Source of the DNA: Petrimonas sulfuriphila
Lineage (GTDB): Bacteria > Bacteroidota > Bacteroidia > Bacteroidales > Dysgonomonadaceae
DNA length: 64,000 nucleotides
Strand: one strand, 5' to 3'
Assembly (NCBI RefSeq): GCF_051201015.1
Contig: NZ_JBPEHI010000008.1
Under the pieces are notes generated by a model. The model did no database searches and was not told the DNA's origin. It saw only the letters and a program-made list of their open reading frames with translations. Position 1 is the first letter of the stretch; each line of letters begins with the position of its first letter. Positions 7,556 to 16,816 of this stretch are shown here, piece by piece. Position numbers and translations under genes: made by a program.

Positions 7556-8830
7556 TTATGATTTACGATTTTTTTTAGGCCCTGCAATAAACAGGAACAG
7601 TGCTCCGGCCAGCAACATGAAAATACCGGTGTAAACTACCGGTAACCAGGGGTCTCGAACGAGTTCGAAAACACTGGTTTTGGAATATTTGCCCATTTTT
7701 TCGTCGTAACTGTACTGGTAGATAATCCAGTCTTCTATTGACAAAGGTTTGTTCACTTCGATATTCGCTTTTTTCCTGTGTCCGGCTTCCGTGAAAACAG
7801 TGACTTGTGAAGTGTATTTCTTCACTTCCTGCACGGGCATTGCCACACTGGAGGTTTCATCGATGTACAATACCTGATAGGGAAACAAATAACTTCCGTT
7901 GCTTACCCAGCCTTCAACAGGTGCTTTTAAAGACGGGTTGGTTACCCGTACTTTCAAGGCAGTGGCTGCTCCGTCCATAAGCATAGGTACAACACTTGTA
8001 AAGGCAGAGTCCCTTACTACAGCCGCTTGCGGAATATATTCGAGCACTTCGATAGTATTTCCGTTTAGTTGAGTTGGTTTGCCCAACCCTTCAAACATGT
8101 ACGATCCGGGACGGTTTACGGGCAGGATTTTTCCCGTGCGATTATCAATGACAACCAGTTTTGGTGGATATTCTTCTATTATAAACGTATCCAGTTCAAT
8201 AGCTACAGGAAGCTCCTTGAGGTTACCCAGAGCATCGTGTGCACGCCATTCTGTGTTCCCTTCCACAACCGTCATGGTGTACCGTTGCATGTCGCCGCTT
8301 CCCAACAGGCCGCCCCCCAGAGCAAAAAACAATCCTAGGTGGTTGAGGTAGAATCCGATCAGCCTCCACGATTGAGATTTGCGGGTTTTTCTCAGCACTG
8401 TGAGTCCTAGAATTACCAGGATGTAAAAACAGAGAAGCACGAATGCCCATGAAGTTGTCATCCGGTACCATCCCATCCGGCTGAAAATGTTGTTCGGCAG
8501 ATGTTCCTGCGGTTCGTGTATAGTGAACTGAGGTGTCAGCCCCAGAATGACGATAGACAACAGCACCACAAGCATAGCCGGAACGGTTGACCTTGCGCCC
8601 GACAACCAGCGGACAACGTGATTGTCTCTCAGCAGAAAGTGGCAACAAAGAAGCCCTGCAACCAGCAGGGCCCCGACGGTGGTATTTACAGGGGAACGGA
8701 AATCAGCGGGGCGAATATTGCCGAGCAGGAGCTGAAGCAGGAGTCCTGTCAGTGCAATGCCTCCGGCAACTATAAATCCTTCGGTGTAGCTCCACGGTTT
8801 CTCCCATATTCTTCGAGCGTCTTTGTTCAT
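7556..8830 (-). CDS. ResB-like cytochrome c biogenesis protein (Ccs1)
   Basis: This 424-residue protein has several N-terminal membrane segments (starting about residues 18-36). A large periplasmic domain (about residues 185-385) follows, then one C-terminal membrane helix (PVVYTGIFMLLAGALFLFIAG). That layout and its place directly before ccsA fit the ResB/Ccs1 half of the system II haem lyase, which holds the apocytochrome while CcsA supplies haem. The gene lies 22 bases after nrfA and 7 bases before ccsA, in one operon. ATG 8830 is a clean start (MNKDARRIW). Confidence 0.85.
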   Translation of the reverse strand: MNKDARRIWEKPWSYTEGFIVAGGIALTGLLLQLLLGNIRPADFRSPVNTTVGALLVAGLLCCHFLLRDNHVVRWLSGARSTVPAMLVVLLSIVILGLTPQFTIHEPQEHLPNNIFSRMGWYRMTTSWAFVLLCFYILVILGLTVLRKTRKSQSWRLIGFYLNHLGLFFALGGGLLGSGDMQRYTMTVVEGNTEWRAHDALGNLKELPVAIELDTFIIEEYPPKLVVIDNRTGKILPVNRPGSYMFEGLGKPTQLNGNTIEVLEYIPQAAVVRDSAFTSVVPMLMDGAATALKVRVTNPSLKAPVEGWVSNGSYLFPYQVLYIDETSSVAMPVQEVKKYTSQVTVFTEAGHRKKANIEVNKPLSIEDWIIYQYSYDEKMGKYSKTSVFELVRDPWLPVVYTGIFMLLAGALFLFIAGPKKNRKS

Positions 8831-8852
8831 AATTACCCGTGACGATGCCGTT

Positions 8853-10349
8853 TTATCTTCTGCTCACCAACCGGTTATTGGCTTTAGCTGTTTCCAGCCA
8901 TTTGGGGACAACCGTTTCCATGAATTGCTTTTTTGCTTCTCTTTCCTGCCGCATGTCCAGACCGATATAAGCTTGTGCTTTTTCTTTGGTGGAGATGTCG
9001 GGCATGGGGACATCGCCGATGTAGCCGAGTTGCGCCAATACTTTAGAGAGGACGAAACGGGCTTTGTGGGCACGGTCGAGACTCATGGAGAGAATCCGCT
9101 GGAATTCAACCGGAGAGTGAAAAGAACCGCCATGCGAGGCTACGGCATAATCCCAACGCCATTGCGATTGACGAAGAAGTTGCAGCACCTCTTCCATTTG
9201 TGCTTCTGTAGCCCCTTTCTCCCAGGCAAATTTTGCTTCGATGTGGGCGGTTGCCAGTTCCTTTTCAACCCGGTTTCGGATTTCGTTAGCGCTGCGCTGA
9301 CGCTCGAAGACTGCGGTACGTAAGGTCTCTTCGCTTTCACGGTGGCAAACCTGGCAAGTGTTGTTGATGCTTGCCAACGGACTTCTTACGTGGTGACTGG
9401 TGTATTTAACGCCGCCTTCCGATACGTAAGGCATGTGGCAATCGGCACACGAAACACCCCGTTGGGCATGAATGCCGGTTTTGTATATTTCGTAATCGGG
9501 ATGTTGTGCTTTAATGATGGGGGCGCGGCTGAGCTTATGGGTATAGTCGGCAAACCGGATGCTGTCGTAATATTGTTCACCACCTTCCACGGTCAACCCA
9601 TTGTGCCAGGGGAAAATAAGGTATTTCCCTTCGGGAGAGAAATAATACTCCACGTGGCATTGGGCGCAAGCCAGCGAACGCATTTCCTGTTGCGAAACCT
9701 TGTGGATGTCCTGGCCACTGTTTCTGAATCCTTCGATCAGTCCCGGACGGCTGATTTTAAGGTTCATGGTTTCAGCCTCGTGACAATCGGCACAACCGAT
9801 GGGGTTTACCACTTCTTGTCCCAACGAGGCCCACGTGCCTTTGTAATATTCGGCAATTCCTAGCGAATCCATCAGGCGGGGAACATCGGGACTTTTACAA
9901 GTCCAGCAGGTTGCCGGCTGCGGACCTTCATCGGAAGACATGGGTGCACCTGTCCGTAACGTGTGGTGGATATCTTCTACCGCATGCATGTGTCCCCTGG
10001 GAGTTCCATAGTCTTTCGAGAAAGCATACCCCGCCCAAAGAATCACCATTTCGGGACGTTGCGCCAGTACGTCCACCACGCTGCTTCCGTTAAATTCACT
10101 TTGAAAGGTGGTGTCAGCGGTTTTTATCCAGGATTCGTATTCACGCGGGTAGTTTTCTGCGAAAATTTCGTTTCTCGACTCAATGCCGGTGATATTCACT
10201 TTTTTGTTGTTTAGGATACTTACCACTTCAGCCCTGCGTTGAGTGATGGATGCGGCAAGCATTCCCAATAAAAAGACTATTCCAACCGTAACGAAGAATA
10301 AAAGCCAGGCTACCCAGGGTTTCATCTTTCTGTTATCATTACTACTCAT
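8853..10349 (-). CDS. nrfA: Ammonia-forming cytochrome c nitrite reductase NrfA
   Basis: NrfA reduces nitrite to ammonium with six electrons on the outer side of the membrane. The 498-residue protein has an uncleaved or late-cleaved N-terminal helix (residues 13-34). It carries five haem sites: CWTCK (148-152), the lysine-ligated active-site haem typical of the family, then CADCH (186-190), CAQCH (228-232), CADCH (301-305) and CQVCH (332-336). KAQHPDYE (280-287) holds a conserved active-site histidine. Nothing is missing. It follows nrfH by 26 bases and precedes the ResB/CcsA pair that would mature it. Confidence 0.97.
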   Translation of the reverse strand: MSSNDNRKMKPWVAWLLFFVTVGIVFLLGMLAASITQRRAEVVSILNNKKVNITGIESRNEIFAENYPREYESWIKTADTTFQSEFNGSSVVDVLAQRPEMVILWAGYAFSKDYGTPRGHMHAVEDIHHTLRTGAPMSSDEGPQPATCWTCKSPDVPRLMDSLGIAEYYKGTWASLGQEVVNPIGCADCHEAETMNLKISRPGLIEGFRNSGQDIHKVSQQEMRSLACAQCHVEYYFSPEGKYLIFPWHNGLTVEGGEQYYDSIRFADYTHKLSRAPIIKAQHPDYEIYKTGIHAQRGVSCADCHMPYVSEGGVKYTSHHVRSPLASINNTCQVCHRESEETLRTAVFERQRSANEIRNRVEKELATAHIEAKFAWEKGATEAQMEEVLQLLRQSQWRWDYAVASHGGSFHSPVEFQRILSMSLDRAHKARFVLSKVLAQLGYIGDVPMPDISTKEKAQAYIGLDMRQEREAKKQFMETVVPKWLETAKANNRLVSRR

Positions 10350-10375
10350 AGGGATAAATTTGCGGGTTATTTATT

Positions 10376-10981
10376 TTATTTTATCTGATTTCTTTTCATG
10401 GCTGTACTTAGCCAGTCTGGCACATGGGTGTCTGGCATCGGTACATGTGAATGGGGAGTGGACACTTCCGAGCGGCTTCTCGTGTGAGGAACATCCCTGT
10501 GGCAATCCCAGCAGGCATTTCCTCCCATTTCCTTCATCTCTTTATAGCCCATTCTTCCGGTATTTACAAACTCCTGATTAAGCTGTGTGTGACAACGGAT
10601 GCAATTGTCCATGATGACCTCAGAACTGGCTTCTATGGTTTGCAGGGCTGTCTTCTCGCCTCTCAGTGTAAAAACGGCGGAGTGACGAAGCCCATCCTTG
10701 GCTTTAAAAAAATACTTATTCACGATATTGTTGTGCGGAACATGGCAGTCGTTACAGGTGGTGTTCCGGGCGTGTGAACTGTGGGTCCAAGTGGCGTAAT
10801 AAGGACTCATCACGTGGCAGTTAACACAGGTTCTGGGGTTGTCGGATAAATAACTGTAGGCGCGAGAGGTGAAAAAAGTATAGATAAACAACCCTGCAAA
10901 CGCTCCCACGATGATGATTGCCGGGTATTTCCAGCCTCCTCTGGGTTTTATCTCGTTCCAAATGTGCGTTAGTTTTCCCAT
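10376..10981 (-). CDS. nrfH: Cytochrome c nitrite reductase small subunit NrfH
   Basis: NrfH is the membrane-anchored tetrahaem quinol dehydrogenase that feeds electrons to NrfA. The 201-residue protein has one membrane helix (about 20-37) and four haem motifs: CVNCH (52-56), CNDCH (76-80), CIRCH (127-131) and CWDCH (157-161). The length and order fit the NapC/NirT/NrfH family. It is the first gene of the minus-strand nrf operon and faces the Crp/Fnr regulator gene across a 127-base gap that holds a perfect palindrome. Confidence 0.96.
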   Translation of the reverse strand: MGKLTHIWNEIKPRGGWKYPAIIIVGAFAGLFIYTFFTSRAYSYLSDNPRTCVNCHVMSPYYATWTHSSHARNTTCNDCHVPHNNIVNKYFFKAKDGLRHSAVFTLRGEKTALQTIEASSEVIMDNCIRCHTQLNQEFVNTGRMGYKEMKEMGGNACWDCHRDVPHTRSRSEVSTPHSHVPMPDTHVPDWLSTAMKRNQIK

Positions 10982-11029
10982 GATAATTTAGCTTGAAACT
11001 AGAGTTTCTCCACTTCAATACAAAAAAAG

Positions 11030-11090
11030 CGAATTTAACTGTAAAAGAATGTAATATTTATTACGAATTGAGAAAAAATAGTTATATTCG
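11030..11090. promoter_or_regulatory. Divergent nrfH / crp-family promoter region with palindromic operator candidate
   Basis: Two near-consensus Bacteroidetes -7 elements face away from each other: TAAATTCG on the minus strand (11037 to 11030) toward nrfH, and TATATTCG on the plus strand (11083-11090) toward the regulator. Between them lies the perfect palindrome GTAATA-TT-TATTAC (11051-11064), placed where it would overlap or touch the -33 region of both. A dimeric Crp/Fnr-type protein would be the natural binder. The promoter elements each differ from TAnnTTTG by one base. Confidence 0.5.
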
Positions 11091-11108
11091 CTAATTACAA
11101 TTAATCCT

Positions 11109-11789
11109 ATGAACCCTCAACATTCAGAGTTTTTTCAAACTATTTTTCAATGCCCGCTGTGCAATTCTATTCCTGTGGAAGAAAGAGCCGACTTTTTACG
11201 CGACGTACGTTATAGCATAAAACGATACGGGAAAGGAGATATGCTGGTAGCGCAAGGATCAGTTTATGAGATGCTTTACATCGTTGTAAAAGGTGAAGTC
11301 GTCACAGAGATGTCTGATGAGAAAGGGGAGTTCGTAAAAATGGAACTGATCAGGGCCCCCAATCCCCTGGCAACCGGTTTTTTGTTTGCTACCGACAATA
11401 TTTCACCGGTTACAGCATTGGCGAAAACCGATTGTGTGGTAATTCTTATTCCCAAAGATAATGTGTTTCTTTTGATGAGCAAGTACCGGGATTTTATGAA
11501 AGCGTTTTTAGCGTATATTTCGAACAAGGTAGCTTTTTTATCGGAAAAGTTAAGGCTTGCATCGTTGCGGACTATACGTGCCAAGCTGGGGTATTACCTT
11601 TTGAAAGAATCGAGGGGTGAACAGGAGTTTCAATTGAAGATGTCGAAAGAAGAGTTGTCGCGCTTGTTGGGTGTTTCACGGCCGGCATTGGTAAATGTTA
11701 TGATGCAGATGGCGGATGAAGGGCTCATCGGCGTGGATAGACGAAAAATCCTGATAAAAGACAGGATAGCCTTGCAGCGCTTGTTTTAA
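11109..11789 (+). CDS. Crp/Fnr family transcriptional regulator
   Basis: This 226-residue protein has an N-terminal cyclic-nucleotide-type beta-barrel (about 25-120; GDMLVAQGSVYEMLYIVVKG), a dimer helix, and a C-terminal winged helix. The recognition region is MSKEELSRLLGVSRPALVNV (about 178-197). Two cysteines sit in CPLCNS near residue 15, but the four-Cys iron-sulfur pattern of Fnr is not evident. It is transcribed away from the nrf operon across a shared promoter region with a perfect palindrome. The inferred role is control of nitrite ammonification in response to nitrite, nitric oxide or low oxygen; the sequence does not show which signal. Confidence 0.88.
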   Translation: MNPQHSEFFQTIFQCPLCNSIPVEERADFLRDVRYSIKRYGKGDMLVAQGSVYEMLYIVVKGEVVTEMSDEKGEFVKMELIRAPNPLATGFLFATDNISPVTALAKTDCVVILIPKDNVFLLMSKYRDFMKAFLAYISNKVAFLSEKLRLASLRTIRAKLGYYLLKESRGEQEFQLKMSKEELSRLLGVSRPALVNVMMQMADEGLIGVDRRKILIKDRIALQRLF

Positions 11790-11806
11790 ATTATTTAAAT
11801 GTCAAT

Positions 11807-12580
11807 ATGAAACAATTACTTATTATTCTCGTATTCACATTGGTCTCTTCCGCTGCTTTTGCGCAGCAAGAAGAGTATCAGAAGAAGACGTATGTTTCTT
11901 CCGAAAACGATACGTTGCTCTACAGGGAGTTAGTGCCTGAAAAATTGATACTGAACCAAAGCTATCCTTTGGTGATTTTTCTTCATGGTGCGGGAGAACG
12001 TGGAAACGATAACGAAGCACAACTGCGTCACGGTGGAAATATGTTTACAAATCCGGTGAATCGGGAAAAATATCCCGCTTTTGTGATCTTTCCTCAATGT
12101 CCCCAAGAAGACTTTTGGGCACCAAGAAACCGTTCGGCGGCCGCAGGAGAAAACCCTTTTAATCAGAATCCTCCTGTGTCTAAGGCGTTGAGCCTGGTAA
12201 AAAAAATTCTGGATGAAGCGATTGAGAAATATCCTGTGGATAGAAACAGAATTTACGTAGCCGGACTTTCGATGGGCGGGATGGGAACATTTGATATGTT
12301 GTGCCGATACCCTGATCTTTTTGCTGCCGCAATCCCTATCTGCGGGGGAGTAAGCACCGAAAGGCTGAGGAAAATTAAAACCAAAACAAATATTCGAATT
12401 TTTCACGGTGATGCCGATACAGTTGTCCCGGTTACCTATTCCCGTGAGGCATATAAGACTCTCAAGCAGAACAGGGCTAGCGTTGAATATATTGAATATC
12501 CGGGTGTAAATCATGACAGTTGGACTCCTGCATTCAACGAAGATGATTTCATGGCATGGCTTTTCAGTAAAAGAAAGTGA
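11807..12580 (+). CDS. Secreted alpha/beta hydrolase (dienelactone hydrolase / PHB depolymerase-like)
   Basis: A 257-residue protein with a cleavable signal peptide ending AFAQ (about residue 20). LVIFLHGAGERG supplies the oxyanion strand, GLSMGGMG the nucleophile serine, HGDADTVVP the acid and GVNHDSW the histidine, so the catalytic triad is complete. This pattern fits the esterase group annotated as dienelactone hydrolase, prolyl oligopeptidase-like or PHB depolymerase-like in Bacteroidetes. The natural substrate is not evident. It starts 17 bases after the regulator gene and may be read through from it, but a link to nitrite metabolism is not suggested by the protein. Confidence 0.82.
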   Translation: MKQLLIILVFTLVSSAAFAQQEEYQKKTYVSSENDTLLYRELVPEKLILNQSYPLVIFLHGAGERGNDNEAQLRHGGNMFTNPVNREKYPAFVIFPQCPQEDFWAPRNRSAAAGENPFNQNPPVSKALSLVKKILDEAIEKYPVDRNRIYVAGLSMGGMGTFDMLCRYPDLFAAAIPICGGVSTERLRKIKTKTNIRIFHGDADTVVPVTYSREAYKTLKQNRASVEYIEYPGVNHDSWTPAFNEDDFMAWLFSKRK

Positions 12581-12653
12581 AGATTGACTCTTTTGAAAAA
12601 GCAACTTTTCCGCCGGTCGTTTGTTTACACTCTGTAGAAAATAGTATTTAACA

Positions 12654-14180
12654 ATGAAAAAGATGGACAATCAGGCACTGGTTATTTTTGGTGCCTCCGG
12701 CGATCTTACCTATCGGAAACTGATGCCTTCGGTTTTCGATCTGTATATGAATAATTCACTTCCAGATGGTTATGCCGTTTTGGGCGTTAGTCGCTCAAAA
12801 TTTACCGATTCCGAGTTTCGAAAAAAAATGAAGGAAGGGATCAAGGAGTTTTCACACTTCAAAAATGCAGGTGCGGAGAAGATAAACCACTTTTTAAAGA
12901 AAGTTTTTTACATCAGCATCGACACACAAAAGAGTGAAGATTATGAACTGGTGAAAAGTAAACTGAGGGAGTTGAATAAGAAATTGGATCTCCGCCACAA
13001 CTATATTTTTTACCTTTCCACACCTCCGCAACTTTATCCGGTTATTCCAAAATATCTTTATGGGCAAGGGCTTACGTTACAACAAAAGGGATTCCGGCGG
13101 ATTATTATTGAAAAACCTTTCGGACACGATTTAAAGTCAGCTATGGAGTTGAATAAGTCGCTGACCGATTTTTTCAGCGAGGAACAAATTTATCGTATTG
13201 ATCATTATCTGGGAAAGGAAACCGTTCAAAACCTGCTGGTTACTCGTTTTTCAAACGGGATTTTTGAACCGTTGTGGAACAGAAACTATGTGCAGCACGT
13301 GGAAATTACGGCTTCCGAAAGCATCGGAGTGGAGGGGCGCGGAGGATATTACGAAACTGCTGGCGCTATGCGTGATATGGTTCAGAATCACTTGCTTCAG
13401 GTGGCATCACTGGTAGCCATGGAGCCGCCGGCAAAAGTGACTTCTGAAGAGATCCGGCACGAGAAACTAAAAGTTTTCCGTTCGTTGCGTCCGTTGAACG
13501 AAGAGGATTTGCGAAACAATGTAATCCGGGGACAATATACCGAGTCGCATGTGAAAGGAAAATACCTTACCGGATACCGCGACGAAGAAGGTGTAGATAA
13601 AAATTCGCGGACGGAAACTTATTTTGCGATGAAGTTTTTTATCGATAACTGGCGCTGGAGCGGGGTGCCGTTTTATATCCGGTCGGGAAAGCGTTTACCT
13701 ACAAGAGTTTCAGAAATTGTAATCCATTTCAAACCGTCGCCCACACAACTTTTTAAATCGGTTGACGGAGCTATTGAAGCAGGCAACCAGCTGATCCTGC
13801 GTATTCAGCCCGATGAGGGAATTTTATTAAAAACAGGTATGAAGGTCCCGGGAAACGGTTACGAGGTGAAATCGGTAAATGTGGATTTTCATTATTCCGA
13901 CCTGAAAGACCATTATATCCCTGAAGCATACGAACGGTTGATCCTGGATTGCATGACGGGTGACAACACCCTGTATATGTCGGGGGAAGGGGCCGAATTG
14001 ACGTGGAGATTTGTGCAACCCATTCTCGATTATTGGGAAAGTGATCCGGATGCACCTTTGTACGGTTATCCTTCCGGGTCTTGGGGTCCGGATAGCGCGG
14101 ATAAGCTGATCGAAGGTGCGCAGACCTGGCGCTATCCGTGTAAAAACCTGGCGGATGATGGGGTTTATTGTGAATTGTAA
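12654..14180 (+). CDS. zwf: Glucose-6-phosphate 1-dehydrogenase
   Basis: Zwf oxidises glucose 6-phosphate to 6-phosphogluconolactone with NADP+. The 508-residue protein begins with the dinucleotide-binding motif FGASGDLTYRKL and carries the active-site block RIDHYLGKETVQNL and the substrate-site block RWSGVPFYIRSGKRLP. All are intact and the length is typical. The ATG at 12654 is used here; a second Met two codons later is also possible. pgl starts 29 bases after the stop, so both steps of the oxidative branch are probably cotranscribed. A gnd gene is not found next to them. Confidence 0.97.
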   Translation: MKKMDNQALVIFGASGDLTYRKLMPSVFDLYMNNSLPDGYAVLGVSRSKFTDSEFRKKMKEGIKEFSHFKNAGAEKINHFLKKVFYISIDTQKSEDYELVKSKLRELNKKLDLRHNYIFYLSTPPQLYPVIPKYLYGQGLTLQQKGFRRIIIEKPFGHDLKSAMELNKSLTDFFSEEQIYRIDHYLGKETVQNLLVTRFSNGIFEPLWNRNYVQHVEITASESIGVEGRGGYYETAGAMRDMVQNHLLQVASLVAMEPPAKVTSEEIRHEKLKVFRSLRPLNEEDLRNNVIRGQYTESHVKGKYLTGYRDEEGVDKNSRTETYFAMKFFIDNWRWSGVPFYIRSGKRLPTRVSEIVIHFKPSPTQLFKSVDGAIEAGNQLILRIQPDEGILLKTGMKVPGNGYEVKSVNVDFHYSDLKDHYIPEAYERLILDCMTGDNTLYMSGEGAELTWRFVQPILDYWESDPDAPLYGYPSGSWGPDSADKLIEGAQTWRYPCKNLADDGVYCEL

Positions 14181-14209
14181 ATCGTAATTCCACTTCAAAC
14201 GTCAAATAT

Positions 14210-14929
14210 ATGCAAACAAAAATATTCAATACAAAAGAAGAACTGAACCGTGCGTTTACGGATTACCTGAAGGAGATACTAAAAGACCGGGAAAGGGTTA
14301 CAGTAGCATTATCGGGAGGCTCCACTCCGAAATCACTGTTTGATTACTGGGCTCAACGCCATGCAACCGATATCGACTGGAAAAGTGTTTTCCTGTTTTG
14401 GGGAGACGAACGTTGCGTGCCGCCCACCGATGAGCAAAGCAATTACAGGATGACCCGGGATCATTTACTCGATCATGTGGCCATCCCGGAAAGAAATATT
14501 TTTCGTATCAAGGGGGAAAATGACCCTGCTGCCGAAGCACAAAGATATTCTACCTTACTGCAAATGGAAGTAGAAACGGTGGATACCGTTCCTTCGTTTG
14601 ACCTGGTTATTCTGGGGTTAGGCGATGATGGACACACGGCCTCCATTTTTCCGCACGAAATCGACTTATGGGAAAGTGCAGATTTATGTGTGGTGGGAAC
14701 ACATCCCGACAGCGGACAAAAACGGATAAGTTTGTCGGGAAAAGTAATTAATCATGCTCAGCGAGTGGCGTTTTTAGTTACGGGAGATGGCAAAGCTGAA
14801 AAAGTGAAACAGATCATTGAATCGGGAAAAGAAGTAGCCGCAGCTTATCCGGCTGCCAAGGTAAAACCCCTGACCAACAACCTGGTATGGTTTTTGGACA
14901 AAGAAGCGGCAAGGTTGTTGGGAAAGTAA
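14210..14929 (+). CDS. pgl: 6-phosphogluconolactonase
   Basis: Pgl hydrolyses 6-phosphogluconolactone to 6-phosphogluconate. The 239-residue protein carries VALSGGSTPKSLFD, FWGDERCVPP and LGLGDDGHTASIFP, the three phosphate and active-site loops of the SugarP_isomerase/DevB type. It lies directly after zwf. Its stop at 14929 is 5 bases from the end of def, which converges from the minus strand. Confidence 0.95.
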   Translation: MQTKIFNTKEELNRAFTDYLKEILKDRERVTVALSGGSTPKSLFDYWAQRHATDIDWKSVFLFWGDERCVPPTDEQSNYRMTRDHLLDHVAIPERNIFRIKGENDPAAEAQRYSTLLQMEVETVDTVPSFDLVILGLGDDGHTASIFPHEIDLWESADLCVVGTHPDSGQKRISLSGKVINHAQRVAFLVTGDGKAEKVKQIIESGKEVAAAYPAAKVKPLTNNLVWFLDKEAARLLGK

Positions 14930-14934
14930 CGTTA

Positions 14935-15492
14935 TTACACCGTTTTTACTCGGTAGTGGCAGCTTACCTTTCCTTTCTCCATGTTTGATAACTTGCTTTT
15001 TATCATTCGTTTGCGCAACGGGGAAATACGGTCGGTAAACATGATTCCGTCGAGATGATCGTATTCGTGCTGGATAACACGAGCCATATAACCGGTGTAT
15101 TCTTCATCGTGCGGCTGCAGATCTTCATCGAGATATTGAATGCGGATTCTTTCTTCACGCGGCACTTTTTCATGGATACCCGGAATGCTCAGGCACCCTT
15201 CTTCCACCCATTCCAACTCACCGGTTTTTTCGGTTATCTCTGCATTGATAAACACCTTCTTGAAACTTTTGAATTCAGGATGTTCATTATCTGCCAGCGG
15301 CTCCAGGTCAACGACAAAAATACGGTCTTCCAAGCCTACCTGGGGGGCGGCAAGCCCAACGCCGTCGGCACTGTACATTGTTTCATACATATTGTCAATC
15401 AACTCCTTCAGGTTGGGATACGTTGCCGCATCAATCTCTTTGGCTGTTTTTCTTAAAAGGGGGTGTCCGTACACGTATATGGGTAAAATCAT
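14935..15492 (-). CDS. def: Peptide deformylase
   Basis: Def removes the formyl group from nascent proteins. All three family motifs are present in the 185-residue protein: GVGLAAPQVG, EEGCLSIPG (metal-binding Cys) and QHEYDHLDG (HExxH metal site). It starts with MILPIYVYGHPLLRK. It is the third gene of the minus-strand lptB-ruvX-def run, 16 bases after the ruvX stop. Confidence 0.97.
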   Translation of the reverse strand: MILPIYVYGHPLLRKTAKEIDAATYPNLKELIDNMYETMYSADGVGLAAPQVGLEDRIFVVDLEPLADNEHPEFKSFKKVFINAEITEKTGELEWVEEGCLSIPGIHEKVPREERIRIQYLDEDLQPHDEEYTGYMARVIQHEYDHLDGIMFTDRISPLRKRMIKSKLSNMEKGKVSCHYRVKTV

Positions 15493-15508
15493 TGTTTGAG
15501 TTTATGAG

Positions 15509-15943
15509 TTATTGCCTTCTTTCTTTTTTATAAATCAAGCTTTCCATATATCCCTGCAGGATTATGGTGGCACTGATTTCATCGATCAAAGCTTTGTTTC
15601 TTCTGTCTTTTTTCTTTAAACCGCCGTCAATCATTGTTTGTTGAGCCATTTTCGATGTAAACCGTTCATCAAAGCAGACAACATCCAGATGAGGGTATAA
15701 TTTTCTGAGCTGATCGGCAAACTGCTCTATTTTCGGCAGGTTTTCCGACGCTTCGTAGTTCATTTGCCGGGGTAATCCAATAATTACTTTTTCAACTTTC
15801 TCTTTTTCAAAATAAGACCGCAGAAAGTCGAAAATACCGGCGGTATCCACCGTTGTCAGTCCGTTGGCTATGAGTTGTAACGGGTCACTGACCGCAATAC
15901 CTGTTCTTTTTTTCCCGTAATCGATAGCGAGGAGCCTGCTCAT
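15509..15943 (-). CDS. ruvX: Putative Holliday junction resolvase RuvX/YqgF
   Basis: This 144-residue RNase H-fold protein opens with LAIDYGKKRTGIAVSD (first catalytic Asp) and has VIGLPRQMNYE and VVCFDERFTSKMA, with a late DEISATIILQGY block holding the final acidic residue. The family has been linked to 16S rRNA 5'-end processing as well as to Holliday junction cleavage, so the true role may be ribosomal. Its ATG overlaps the lptB stop by four bases (ATGA), which argues for translational coupling. Confidence 0.9.
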   Translation of the reverse strand: MSRLLAIDYGKKRTGIAVSDPLQLIANGLTTVDTAGIFDFLRSYFEKEKVEKVIIGLPRQMNYEASENLPKIEQFADQLRKLYPHLDVVCFDERFTSKMAQQTMIDGGLKKKDRRNKALIDEISATIILQGYMESLIYKKERRQ

Positions 15944-16728
15944 GGCAACATTTCAAAATTTTTGCGGCGCAATTCAAAATCCCGACCCAGGTATTTCTCC
16001 CTTACGACCGGGTTCTCCGCCAGTTCTTCCGCCGTCCCCTGAAACAACACCCTGCCCTCGAAAAGCAGGTAAGCCCGGTCGGTTATGCTCAGCGTTTCAT
16101 CGACGTTGTGGTCGGTGATCAGGATGCCGATGTTTCTGTATTTAAGTTGTGCCACAATCGACTGAATGTCTTGAACGGCAATTGGATCGACCCCTGCAAA
16201 AGGCTCGTCGAGCATAATGAACTTGGGATCAATAGCCAGGCACCGGGCAATTTCAGAACGACGGCGTTCTCCTCCCGACAAACGGTCGCCCAGGTTTTTC
16301 CGTACTTTTTCCAATCCGAATTCGGTAATCAACTCTTCCAGTTTTTTCTTTCTTTCTTCAGGGGTTTTGTTGGTAAATTCCAACACCGACTTGATGTTGT
16401 CTTCCACCGTCATTTTCCTGAAAATAGAGGCTTCCTGGGCCAAGTAACCTATCCCGTACTGTGCCCGTTTGTAAACCGGATATTTGGTAATGTTCTGATC
16501 ACCCAGGTATATGCTTCCTTCGTTAGGAACAATCAGTCCCACAGTCATGTAAAACGTGGTGGTTTTTCCGGCCCCGTTAGGACCCAGCAAGCCGACAATT
16601 TCGCCTTGTTTCAAATGGATGGAAACGTGGCTTACTACTGTCCTTTTACCATATTTTTTTACCAGGTTTTCGGTACGTAGCACTAACTGCCCGTCAGGTA
16701 CTTCGGCTTGTCTCGTCTCGTCGTTCAT
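15940..16728 (-). CDS. lptB: Lipopolysaccharide export ABC transporter ATPase LptB
   Basis: LptB powers LPS extraction from the inner membrane with LptF/G. The 262-residue protein has Walker A GPNGAGKTTT (49-58), a Q-loop region GYLAQEASIFRK, signature LSGGERRRSEIARC and Walker B IMLDEPFAGVDP, followed by the switch histidine in LITDHNV. ASIFRKMTV is characteristic of LptB rather than other ABC ATPases. It heads the operon with ruvX and def. The N-terminal dozen residues are an extension before the domain. Confidence 0.93.
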   Translation of the reverse strand: MNDETRQAEVPDGQLVLRTENLVKKYGKRTVVSHVSIHLKQGEIVGLLGPNGAGKTTTFYMTVGLIVPNEGSIYLGDQNITKYPVYKRAQYGIGYLAQEASIFRKMTVEDNIKSVLEFTNKTPEERKKKLEELITEFGLEKVRKNLGDRLSGGERRRSEIARCLAIDPKFIMLDEPFAGVDPIAVQDIQSIVAQLKYRNIGILITDHNVDETLSITDRAYLLFEGRVLFQGTAEELAENPVVREKYLGRDFELRRKNFEMLP

Positions 16729-16747
16729 TACTTATCGTAAATTTATG

Positions 16748-16755
16748 CAAAGATA
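16748..16755 (-). promoter_or_regulatory. -7 element for the lptB-ruvX-def operon
   Basis: The minus strand reads TATCTTTG here, an exact match to the Bacteroidetes -7 consensus TAnnTTTG, about 20 bases before the lptB ATG. No clear TTG at the -33 position was found, so only the -7 half is supported. Confidence 0.5.
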
Positions 16756-16816
16756 ATAAATCATTTACGATTTGGAATTTCGGATGGGGGATTTATGCCT
16801 TTTTTACATCTATAGC

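Noticed and set aside
8823..9323. Open frame antisense to nrfA (166 codons)
   Set aside because: It is a shadow of nrfA on the opposite strand; nrfA has all five haem motifs in its own frame.
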